Part shown: in pieces, positions 26,020 to 27,415 of the stretch
Numbering within the stretch: the first letter of the stretch is position 1
Layout of the letters: every line of letters begins with the position of its first letter
From: Plakobranchus ocellatus
Lineage: Eukaryota > Mollusca > Gastropoda > Plakobranchidae
DNA length: 27,415 nucleotides
Direction of reading: 5' to 3'
NCBI GenBank assembly: GCA_019648995.1
Contig: BLXT01003748.1
Coordinates: 2,358,114 to 2,385,528, forward strand
Made by a program: the position numbers and the translations under genes
Notes under the pieces: model-generated
Seen by the model: the letters and a program-made list of their open reading frames with translations, nothing else
What the model was told of the DNA's origin: nothing
Database searches by the model: none

Positions 26020-26377
26020 GATAGATAGACAAATAGAATAATGGCAGGTAGTTTAGAAAGAAAGACAGATAAACAGAGAGAGAGAGAGAGAGACAGAGAA
26101 AGAGAGAGACTCAGAGAGAAAGAAAACGGAAGTAAAATTCACTAATCTTTGAGAAAAAATCACAACAAAAAAGGAGATGAAGAAAGCAGTAACTATCTCA
26201 GATGTGCACTAGTATACATAAAGATCTTCACACACATGAAGATTGTGAGAAGCATCCAAACATAAGCACTGTACCTCTCTGAATGGTCAATATCTGCTGG
26301 GCTACCACAGACAACACCTCCAGGTCAATCCTGTTGAACTCATCAAAGCAAGACCAGGCACCACAAGAGGCCAGACC
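96..26377 (-). CDS. DNAH7: Axonemal dynein heavy chain, DNAH7-like, partial (27 internal exons, spliced)
   Basis: Force-generating ATPase of a ciliary/flagellar inner dynein arm; it slides outer-doublet microtubules. The span holds 27 minus-strand exons joining into 1,388 codons with no stop or frame break. Visible in order: AAA1 Walker B (CFDEFNR), AAA2 P-loop (GEPLGGKTS), AAA3 P-loop (GPTGTGKS) and Walker B (VFVDDLNMP), an EF-hand-like loop ([12 protein letters not shown]), AAA4 P-loop (GVGGSGRQS) and Walker B (VFLFSDTQ), stalk coiled coil, and the start of the microtubule-binding domain. The EF-hand between AAA3 and AAA4 and overall similarity to remembered DNAH7 sequence favour DNAH7; DNAH3 or DNAH12 remain possible. 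Family members are about 4,000 residues, so roughly a third is present. Start, stop, promoter and polyA site lie outside. No disabling change was seen, so the gene looks functional. Confidence 0.93.
300..1433. other. Intron between exons 26 and 27
   Basis: AT-rich sequence with short A and T runs. An open frame of 73 codons on the plus strand (815-1036) has no recognisable protein character and starts in ordinary intron. No conserved exon, RNA gene or repeat family was seen. Confidence 0.85.
1434..1574 (-). CDS. DNAH7: Dynein exon 26: stalk coiled coil CC1, distal part
   Basis: Residues 1274-1320. [20 protein letters not shown], then [20 protein letters not shown] and [17 protein letters not shown] and [13 protein letters not shown] are stalk hallmarks close to the microtubule-binding tip. 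Acceptor CCAG|GTT, donor CAG|GTTTGT, phase 0, 47 codons. Confidence 0.95.
1575..2262. other. Intron between exons 25 and 26, acceptor-side part
   Basis: AT-rich unique-looking sequence between the tandem donor array (2263-2707) and exon 26. Nothing else recognised. Confidence 0.85.
2263..2707 (-). repeat. Tandem array of decayed exon-25 3' ends with donor-like sites
   Basis: Six intronic copies follow the authentic exon end at 2708; donor-equivalent points are at 2634, 2563, 2492, 2421, 2340 and 2263, spaced 74, 71, 71, 71, 81 and 77 bp. On the gene strand each copy ends like the exon, roughly GTGGCAAAGGTTGAAAAG then GTAGGGGC or a variant. The three central intervals are nearly identical; the outermost interval (2284-2335) still resembles exon interior coding for [11 protein letters not shown]. 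Spread by tandem duplication from the exon is inferred. Confidence 0.9.
2708..2897 (-). CDS. DNAH7: Dynein exon 25: stalk coiled coil CC1, first part
   Basis: Residues 1210-1273. [20 protein letters not shown] begins the outgoing stalk helix, with heptad-like spacing to [14 protein letters not shown]. Acceptor ACAG|TGAG, donor AAG|GTAGGG, phase 0 at the 3' side. The last 70 or so nucleotides of this exon plus its donor are repeated in decaying tandem copies through 2263-2707. Reading past the true donor reaches a stop at 2654-2656. Confidence 0.94.
2898..3349. other. Intron between exons 24 and 25
   Basis: Short AT-rich intron with several poly-A runs; no further signal. Confidence 0.88.
3350..3456 (-). 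CDS. DNAH7: Dynein exon 24: end of AAA4, base of stalk
   Basis: Residues 1175-1209 plus two nucleotides: [20 protein letters not shown], then [15 protein letters not shown]. The [12 protein letters not shown] motif precedes the stalk in all axonemal dyneins. Acceptor TCAG|GTG, donor AGAGA|GTGAGC, phase 2, giving Asp with the next exon. Confidence 0.94.
3457..4601. other. Intron between exons 23 and 24
   Basis: Unique-looking AT-rich sequence. The middle part (about 3900-4150) is a little richer in GC, but no exon, RNA or element was recognised there. Confidence 0.85.
4602..4724 (-). CDS. DNAH7: Dynein exon 23: AAA4 lid
   Basis: Residues 1134-1174: [20 protein letters not shown], then [27 protein letters not shown] and CK.FHTS are conserved family motifs. 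Acceptor TTAG|AGC, donor GAT|GTAAGT, phase 0, 41 codons. Confidence 0.95.
4725..5809. other. Intron between exons 22 and 23
   Basis: AT-rich; holds the AT/TG microsatellite at 5221-5296. Short open frames here look random. Confidence 0.85.
5221..5296. repeat. AT-rich microsatellite with a TG core
   Basis: Interrupted TATA/TAAATA sequence holds a short TG run (about 5271-5282) and ends in TATATATA and poly-T. Intronic. Confidence 0.85.
5810..5990 (-). CDS. DNAH7: Dynein exon 22: AAA4 sensor region
   Basis: About residues 1073-1133. After the split Arg: [20 protein letters not shown], then [19 protein letters not shown] and [14 protein letters not shown], the standard AAA4 block. Acceptor GCAG|ACAA, donor CAG|GTGAGT, phase 0 at the 3' side. 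Confidence 0.95.
5991..6625. other. Intron between exons 21 and 22
   Basis: AT-rich; the only structure seen is the hairpin at 6114-6176. Confidence 0.85.
6114..6176. repeat. Imperfect hairpin, copy 1 of a dispersed inverted-repeat family
   Basis: 24-nt arms 6114-6137 and 6153-6176 (outer end AGCCAAATGAAGAGCA) differ at three positions and enclose a 15-nt loop. On the minus strand two of these become G-U pairs. The right half resembles that of 22774-22834. Confidence 0.85.
6626..6744 (-). CDS. DNAH7: Dynein exon 21: AAA4 after Walker B
   Basis: Residues 1034-1072 plus two nucleotides. [20 protein letters not shown] continues directly from DTQ of exon 20, then [13 protein letters not shown]. 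The motif [17 protein letters not shown] is near-invariant. Acceptor CCAG|ATC, donor CAG|GTAAGA, phase 2. Confidence 0.95.
7701..7731. repeat. (TA)n plus poly-T
   Basis: About ten TA units followed by a T run, some 60 bp from the candidate cassette exon. Intronic. Confidence 0.9.
7790..7849 (-). CDS. Candidate 60-nt cassette exon in the AAA4 intron (unconfirmed)
   Basis: Gene-strand CAG|ATGAGG and GAG|GTATCA flank 20 open codons, [20 protein letters not shown]. Both ends are phase 0, matching the flanking exons, so inclusion keeps the frame. The start resembles the helix after the EF-hand (LRSLIYCDF). The segment is richer in GC than the surrounding intron. Inclusion would insert an acidic peptide between DTQ and IKQES at AAA4. 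Canonical family sequence skips it, the upstream pyrimidine tract is weak, and it may be a pseudo-exon. Confidence 0.3.
9085..9240 (-). mobile_element. tRNA-derived SINE copy
   Basis: On the minus strand, a tRNA-like head starts near 9240 with an A-box-like TGGTTTAATGA (9221-9231) and a B-box-like AGTTCAAATCC (9180-9190). A conserved central part follows: GTGTCCTTTGGAAAGGCACTT then ..GGATACCTGAC. This pattern is recalled from invertebrate, notably molluscan, tRNA-SINEs; the family name was not determined. The element is intronic and in the same orientation as the gene. Confidence 0.72.
9270..9383 (-). CDS. DNAH7: Dynein exon 20: AAA4 Walker B
   Basis: Residues 996-1033: [20 protein letters not shown], then [26 protein letters not shown] is the AAA4 Walker B, with Thr where a catalytic Glu would sit, as is common in axonemal chains. 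Acceptor TCAG|GTG, donor CAG|GTTTGT, phase 0, 38 codons. A candidate cassette exon lies 1.4 kb downstream (7790-7849). Confidence 0.94.
9384..9911. other. Intron between exons 19 and 20
   Basis: AT-rich and dominated by the AAT microsatellite; nothing else recognised. Confidence 0.88.
9487..9660. repeat. (AAT)n microsatellite
   Basis: 15 uninterrupted ATA/AAT triplets at 9561-9605 sit within broader A- and AAT-rich sequence. It is intronic, between the AAA4 P-loop and Walker B exons. The poly-Asn open frame across it is an artefact. Confidence 0.95.
9912..10053 (-). CDS. DNAH7: Dynein exon 19: AAA4 P-loop
   Basis: Residues 948-995. [20 protein letters not shown] is followed by [17 protein letters not shown] and ends [17 protein letters not shown] is the AAA4 Walker A; the Arg in place of the usual Lys is characteristic of axonemal dyneins, so it is not a mutation. 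Acceptor ACAG|GTT, donor CAG|GTATAT, phase 0 at the 3' side. Confidence 0.96.
10138..10272. repeat. (GA)n microsatellite
   Basis: A pure GA run covers about 10205-10270, preceded by an impure GA/GAAA stretch. On the gene strand it is a long CT tract about 135 nt downstream of the exon 18 donor. It explains the spurious serine/leucine-repeat open frames here. Confidence 0.97.
10407..10579 (-). CDS. DNAH7: Dynein exon 18: second half of EF-hand-like loop and entry to AAA4
   Basis: Residues 891-947 plus two nucleotides. Starts [20 protein letters not shown], completing the EF-hand-like loop, and ends [13 protein letters not shown]. The motif [16 protein letters not shown], split with the next exon, leads into AAA4. 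Acceptor GCAG|GTG, donor CAG|GTGAGA, phase 2. Confidence 0.95.
10580..11308. other. Intron between exons 17 and 18, splitting the EF-hand-like loop
   Basis: Unique-looking sequence. It separates DSDSDGK from VTEDD, so accurate splicing is needed to build the loop. No repeat or RNA seen. Confidence 0.87.
11309..11452 (-). CDS. DNAH7: Dynein exon 17: AAA3/AAA4 linker and first half of EF-hand-like loop
   Basis: Residues 843-890: [20 protein letters not shown] through [16 protein letters not shown]. The end, DSDSDGK, is the first half of an EF-hand-type calcium loop completed by VTEDD of the next exon (acidic at positions 1, 3, 5 and 12, Gly at 6). An EF-hand here is a known DNAH7 feature, as far as I recall. 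Acceptor GCAG|GTT, donor AAG|GTGACC, phase 0. Confidence 0.94.
11453..11987. other. Intron between exons 16 and 17
   Basis: AT-rich with poly-A runs; nothing recognised. Confidence 0.87.
11988..12204 (-). CDS. DNAH7: Dynein exon 16: AAA3 lid
   Basis: Residues to 842 of the fragment. After the split Arg: [20 protein letters not shown], then [19 protein letters not shown], a signature motif of dynein AAA3, then SLKKLWVHE. Acceptor ACAG|AGG was preferred over GAG|GGT because the alternative gives an immediate stop. Donor GAG|GTGAGA, phase 0. Confidence 0.94.
12205..13147. other. Intron between exons 15 and 16, unique part
   Basis: AT-rich; an open frame on the plus strand (12625-12840) has no family resemblance. 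The remaining 125 bp next to exon 15 is the GAT/AAT tract. Confidence 0.84.
13148..13272. repeat. Degenerate GAT/AAT trinucleotide tract
   Basis: Runs of GATGAT, AATGAT and GATAAT with interruptions extend right up to the exon 15 donor at 13271-13272. The bias leaves long open frames on both strands, including one running from the exon into the intron. Confidence 0.8.
13273..13399 (-). CDS. DNAH7: Dynein exon 15: AAA3 sensor region
   Basis: About residues 728-769. Completes [18 protein letters not shown], the AAA3 sensor segment, then [17 protein letters not shown] and MDWHISA. Acceptor GCAG|GTGG. The donor AAG|GTCCAT is atypical after the GT and opens straight into a degenerate ATC/ATT-rich tract. 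Two nucleotides (AG) carry over in phase 2, forming Arg with the next exon, which supports this boundary. Confidence 0.9.
13400..14235. other. Intron between exons 14 and 15
   Basis: Mostly unique sequence with the GA microsatellite near 14162-14210. An 82-codon plus-strand frame at 13692-13940 is unrecognised and has no supporting splice or promoter signal. Confidence 0.83.
14162..14210. repeat. (GA)n microsatellite
   Basis: A GA run of about 38 bp (14168-14205) with GAAA interruptions begins about 30 nt downstream of the exon 14 donor on the gene strand, where it reads as a CT tract. Confidence 0.93.
14236..14404 (-). CDS. DNAH7: Dynein exon 14: AAA3 Walker B
   Basis: Fragment residues 672-727 plus one nucleotide. 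[16 protein letters not shown] carries the AAA3 Walker B, with the Asp-Asp form usual in axonemal chains, followed by [20 protein letters not shown] and MGPP. Acceptor CCAG|ATG, donor CCAG|GTTAGG, phase 1, splitting a glycine with the next exon. A GA microsatellite lies about 30 bp into the downstream intron and a 24/25-bp tandem repeat lies just upstream of the acceptor. Confidence 0.95.
14422..14492. repeat. Three-copy 24/25-bp tandem repeat beside an acceptor
   Basis: The unit ATATGTTTCAAACGTGCATCAAT recurs from 14422, 14446 and 14471 with small changes. On the gene strand it occupies the 20-90 nt just upstream of the exon 14 acceptor, where branch point and polypyrimidine sequence are expected. 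Confidence 0.8.
14792..15065. repeat. 37/38-bp minisatellite with 113-bp higher-order period
   Basis: The motif AGTTTACAAA recurs at 14830, 14867, 14905, 14943 (AATTTAC), 14980, 15018 and 15056, spaced 37, 38, 38, 37, 38 and 38 bp. Units fall into three types (ending ...AACCTAT, ...GACGTATT and ...GCCTTAT or similar) that recur in order, giving a 113-bp superunit. It is intronic between AAA3 exons 13 and 14. Confidence 0.88.
15298..15453 (-). CDS. DNAH7: Dynein exon 13: AAA3 core
   Basis: Fragment residues 620-671, starting [20 protein letters not shown], with [20 protein letters not shown] and ending LGKKA. The [10 protein letters not shown] and RRKGVFGPP motifs are hallmarks of axonemal dynein AAA3. 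Acceptor CAAG|GAT, donor GCA|GTGAGT, phase 0. Confidence 0.95.
15454..16015. other. Intron between exons 12 and 13
   Basis: A-rich on the plus strand with interrupted poly-A (15504-15547); no element recognised. Confidence 0.86.
16016..16213 (-). CDS. DNAH7: Dynein exon 12: AAA3 P-loop
   Basis: Fragment residues 554-619. Begins [20 protein letters not shown], includes [19 protein letters not shown], and ends with the AAA3 Walker [20 protein letters not shown]3 is the regulatory ATPase ring site. Acceptor ACAG|GGC, donor ACT|GTAAGT, phase 0, 66 codons. Confidence 0.96.
16214..16784. other. Intron between exons 11 and 12
   Basis: Unique-looking AT-rich sequence; nothing recognised. Confidence 0.86.
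16785..16910 (-). CDS. DNAH7: Dynein exon 11: AAA2/AAA3 linker, poorly conserved part
   Basis: Fragment residues 512-553. Starts [20 protein letters not shown] and ends [12 protein letters not shown]. The first half is poorly conserved in the family, while the FP.KG.IYDYRFV motif is typical before AAA3. Acceptor GGCAG|GGT, donor GAG|GTGAGT, phase 0. Confidence 0.93.
16911..17564. other. Intron between exons 10 and 11
   Basis: AT-rich with a mixed C-run and A-run near 17240-17272; no element recognised. Confidence 0.86.
17565..17660 (-). CDS. DNAH7: Dynein exon 10: AAA2/AAA3 linker
   Basis: Fragment residues 480-511: [20 protein letters not shown], then [12 protein letters not shown]. It matches the conserved FLFSLIWSVG-type helix leading to AAA3. 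At 96 nt it is the shortest confident exon here. Acceptor TCTAG|AGC, donor TCT|GTACGT, phase 0. Confidence 0.92.
17721..17757. repeat. (CT)n(AT)n microsatellite
   Basis: Nine CT units pass directly into about nine AT units in the intron between exons 9 and 10. Confidence 0.93.
18120..18236 (-). mobile_element. Degenerate tRNA-related SINE fragment
   Basis: On the minus strand a B-box-like GGTTTGAATCC (18182-18192) follows an A-box-like TTGCTAAATGG (18214-18224) at tRNA spacing. The body after it is not clearly the same as the element at 9085-9240. Probably an older or different tRNA-derived SINE. Confidence 0.45.
18522..18653 (-). CDS. DNAH7: Dynein exon 9: AAA2 to AAA3 helical region
   Basis: Fragment residues 436-479: [20 protein letters not shown], then an acidic helical stretch ending [10 protein letters not shown]. 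The SPTTDSNLV motif marks the AAA2 lid in this dynein class. Acceptor CTCAG|GAG, donor GAG|GTGAAA, phase 0, 44 codons. Confidence 0.93.
18654..19974. other. Intron between exons 8 and 9
   Basis: 1.3 kb AT-rich. A pyrimidine-rich tract with a 12-C run lies at about 19753-19816. Open frames here are not protein-like; no repeat family recognised. Confidence 0.84.
19975..20154 (-). CDS. DNAH7: Dynein exon 8: AAA2 C-terminal part
   Basis: Fragment residues 376-435. Opens [18 protein letters not shown], continuing the conserved ATVSRCGM motif across the splice junction, and ends [15 protein letters not shown]. Acceptor TCAG|GTG, donor AAG|GTGAGA, phase 0, 60 codons. Confidence 0.95.
20155..21415. 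other. Intron between exons 7 and 8
   Basis: Contains the 100-bp palindrome at 21074-21173; the rest is unique-looking, AT-rich sequence. Confidence 0.85.
21074..21173. repeat. Perfect 100-bp palindrome with (AT)21 centre
   Basis: Left arm ATACCAAACATTTCTTCATT... (21074-21102) is matched base for base by its reverse complement (21145-21173). The 42 bp between them are alternating A and T, themselves self-complementary. Pairing breaks immediately outside (T at 21073 against T at 21174). Confidence 0.95.
21416..21598 (-). CDS. DNAH7: Dynein exon 7: AAA2 Walker B and sensor
   Basis: Fragment residues 315-375. Starts [20 protein letters not shown]: the AAA2 Walker B position reads FDGP, with no catalytic glutamate. 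That is typical of dynein AAA2, which binds but does not hydrolyse ATP. Continues [19 protein letters not shown] and ends DLEVASPAT. Acceptor TCAG|TCTG, donor ACA|GTAAGT (a strong site), phase 0. Confidence 0.95.
21599..22230. other. Intron between exons 6 and 7
   Basis: AT-rich with A runs; nothing recognised. Confidence 0.87.
22231..22380 (-). CDS. DNAH7: Dynein exon 6: AAA2 core
   Basis: Fragment residues 265-314, from [20 protein letters not shown] through [20 protein letters not shown] to FATST. The stretch [18 protein letters not shown] is near-invariant in axonemal dyneins. Acceptor CTAG|GAC, donor ACA|GTAAGC, phase 0, 50 codons. Confidence 0.95.
22774..22834. repeat. Perfect-stem hairpin, copy 2 of the same family
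   Basis: 20-nt arms GCAAATTAAAGAGCAGTATC (22774-22793) and its exact reverse complement (22815-22834) enclose a 21-nt loop. The shared core with copy 1 is ATAGAC.ATACTGCT.TT..ATTT.GC. An AT/TG microsatellite starts about 30 bp to the right. Confidence 0.87.
22861..22924. repeat. (TA)n/(TG)n microsatellite
   Basis: TA repeats, a short TG run and a longer TA run follow the hairpin at 22774-22834 in the intron between AAA2 exons 5 and 6. Confidence 0.93.
23021..23134 (-). CDS. DNAH7: Dynein exon 5: AAA2 P-loop
   Basis: Fragment residues 227-264: [17 protein letters not shown], then [24 protein letters not shown] is the AAA2 Walker A (GxxxxGKT/S), which in dyneins binds nucleotide with a structural role. 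Acceptor TTGTAG|ATT, donor AAAG|GTGCAG, phase 0, 38 codons. Confidence 0.95.
23135..23788. other. Intron between exons 4 and 5
   Basis: AT-rich. The donor end at 23788 is followed on the gene strand by 13 consecutive T (23775-23787). Nothing else recognised. Confidence 0.87.
23789..24022 (-). CDS. DNAH7: Dynein exon 4: AAA1 to AAA2 connection
   Basis: Fragment residues 149-226. Begins [20 protein letters not shown] and includes [14 protein letters not shown], the usual AAA1-AAA2 linker; ends EKIQQ. Acceptor ACAG|CTG. The donor CAG|GTTTTT is followed by an unbroken T run on the gene strand, so it is weak beyond the GT. Phase 0 on both sides, 78 codons. Confidence 0.94.
24023..24671. other. 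Intron between exons 3 and 4
   Basis: AT-rich with poly-A runs; nothing recognised. Confidence 0.87.
24672..24884 (-). CDS. DNAH7: Dynein exon 3: AAA1 C-terminal part
   Basis: Fragment residues 78-148, starting [19 protein letters not shown] and ending [12 protein letters not shown]. This is the helical lid of AAA1; the segment [20 protein letters not shown] is highly conserved in axonemal dyneins. Acceptor AAAG|GCACTG, donor AAG|GTGGGA, both phase 0, 71 codons exactly. Confidence 0.95.
24885..25606. other. Intron between exons 2 and 3
   Basis: AT-rich with a short AT repeat near 25162-25178; nothing else recognised. Confidence 0.87.
25607..25734 (-). CDS. DNAH7: Dynein exon 2: AAA1 sensor I region
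   Basis: Fragment residues 35-77. Contains [10 protein letters not shown] followed by the almost invariant dynein stretch [17 protein letters not shown], which holds the AAA1 sensor I asparagine. Acceptor TAG|GC completes the split glycine; donor AAG|GTAAAG, phase 0. Normal length and no odd residues. Confidence 0.95.
25829..26125. repeat. Compound (GATA)n/(GA)n microsatellite
   Basis: A purine-rich GA/GGGGA lead-in (25829-25863) is followed by about 165 bp of GATA units with rare GACA and GGTA interruptions (25864-26030), then AG-rich sequence (26066-26125). It lies in the intron between the first two dynein exons of the window. Confidence 0.95.
26275..26377 (-). CDS. DNAH7: Dynein exon 1 of window: AAA1 Walker B
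   Basis: Residues 1-34 of the fragment. It carries the motif [20 protein letters not shown], the AAA1 Walker B with the catalytic Asp-Glu pair of the main ATPase site. The acceptor is CAG before GGTCTGGCC and the donor is AGAG|GTACAG, leaving one nucleotide (phase 1) to complete a glycine in the next exon. The matching AAA1 P-loop exon should lie beyond the right window edge. Confidence 0.95.
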
Positions 26378-27415
26378 CTGTTTGAGCATACAGTGGCCCA
26401 GGTATTAATGTAAGCAGTAATAATATGATGAGCGTTTACATGTGGGAGAGTAAAAGAGTCCCACAGGCTACACTTTATACTGTTGCAAGACTCTACACCA
26501 AAAAAAAAAAATCCCTTTTAACTTACAACAGCTGCTTTTCTATCAGGCACTTACTATTATCCAGTTCATAGTGCCATTGATTTATGTGTAGTGACAGAAT
26601 GAATTAAGAAAATTGTCAGCACAAATCAAAGAAAGAGTTTAAGCCATGGAATATTGCAGCTCTTACGTAACTTTTCTGTCTTGCCTTTATATTCAAAAAG
26701 AGGAATTGGTTCTCAAGGCCAATTTTCAGTGACAAGGTATGATTGTTATTTCACACCTTCCTCTTTACCACGTTAATTATCCACCTATCAATTTGTTTGT
26801 TTGTCTATCTCTATCTGTCTGTATAACTCCACCCTCCAAAATGTGTCAAGCTGTGGATAAAAATCCTAAATCCAAGAAGCAAAAATTATCTTGCCTTGTG
26901 AACAAAAAGCCTATGGTTTGATCATAGCAAGTCCTGCACATAAAGAAATAAGTCTTTCTTAAATCTTTTAATTGAAGATTATCTTTTAAAGTATATATGT
27001 TTAATAACCCCTCATTAACACTTTTTGCAAAAACAAAATTATTAAAACATTTCTTCACTGCGATTTTCCTGTTTTTAATTATTTAGCTTTTATTTAGCCT
27101 GGGTTTATTCTTTTATTGAAATAGAGTATGTTTTGTACTGTCCTTGATTCAGTTTGCTTTTTATTTCCTTGGATCAATAATGAAGTGCATTGTTGATTTA
27201 TTTCGCGTTTAAATCCTTTAGATTGATAATAAAATGCAAGCTTAAGCCATGGCTCTGGAAATGATAAAAGTTCATGTTATATCTACTCAGCCCTTGTAGC
27301 CCATATCCATATGAACGTTTTTCATGAAAGTCACAAGGATATCTTATTGAGTTCTTTTTTAAACCATAACTCCATTTCCTTACAAAGTCTAACCCTTATC
27401 TGCCCCCCCCCCCCC
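26378..27415. other. Partial intron upstream of exon 1 of the window
   Basis: Intron running off the right edge, ending in an 11-C run. No AAA1 P-loop exon was found here, so that exon must lie farther right. Confidence 0.83.

Noticed and set aside
25817-26032. Tyr/Leu/Ser/Ile repeat protein on the minus strand
   Set aside because: Translation of the GATA microsatellite only.
1-27415. Dynein pseudogene
   Set aside because: All 27 exons are open, splice sites are GT/AG, phases agree at every junction, and Walker and stalk motifs are intact.
27405-27415. C-run at the right edge as a telomere or vector end
   Set aside because: Only 11 bases, with no repeat unit; similar C-runs occur at 19766 and 17242 inside introns.

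Overview
This is an animal nuclear genomic window. It lies entirely inside one intron-rich protein-coding gene on the minus strand, an axonemal dynein heavy chain most like DNAH7 (single-headed inner-arm class; DNAH3 and DNAH12 are the close alternatives). Twenty-seven exons were placed by hand from conserved protein sequence, GT/AG splice sites and reading phase. They total 4,164 nt and join without a break into 1,388 codons. Neither gene end is present: the tail, linker and AAA1 P-loop lie beyond the right edge, and the rest of the microtubule-binding domain, stalk return helix, AAA5, AAA6 and C-terminal domain lie beyond the left edge.

From right to left (5' to 3' of the gene): AAA1 from its Walker B onward (26377-24672, running into 24022-23789); AAA2 (23134-19975); the AAA2/AAA3 connection (18653-16785); AAA3 (16213-11988); an EF-hand-like loop split over two exons (11452-10407); AAA4 (10053-about 3350); the outgoing stalk coiled coil (2897-1434); and the start of the microtubule-binding domain (299-96). 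Of 26 internal introns, 20 are phase 0, two phase 1 and four phase 2. Introns are roughly 350 bp to 2.5 kb, AT-rich and full of microsatellites.

The organism looks like an invertebrate metazoan. A tRNA-derived SINE of a style seen in molluscs, abundant GATA, GA, AAT and AT microsatellites, and scattered AGATCT/TCTAGA motifs fit a mollusc, perhaps a gastropod, but this is inference. No intergenic DNA, RNA gene, CRISPR, operon or prokaryotic feature was seen.

The most unusual structures are intronic: (1) a tandem array (2263-2707) made of about six decaying copies of the 3' end of the stalk exon, each keeping a splice-donor-like sequence; (2) a possible 60-nt in-frame cassette exon (7790-7849) that would insert 20 residues just after the AAA4 Walker B; (3) a perfect 100-bp palindrome with an (AT)21 centre (21074-21173); (4) two related hairpins 16.6 kb apart (6114-6176 and 22774-22834); (5) a 37/38-bp minisatellite with a 113-bp higher-order period (14792-15065). 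No new multi-gene system is visible; the window is one large motor-protein gene.
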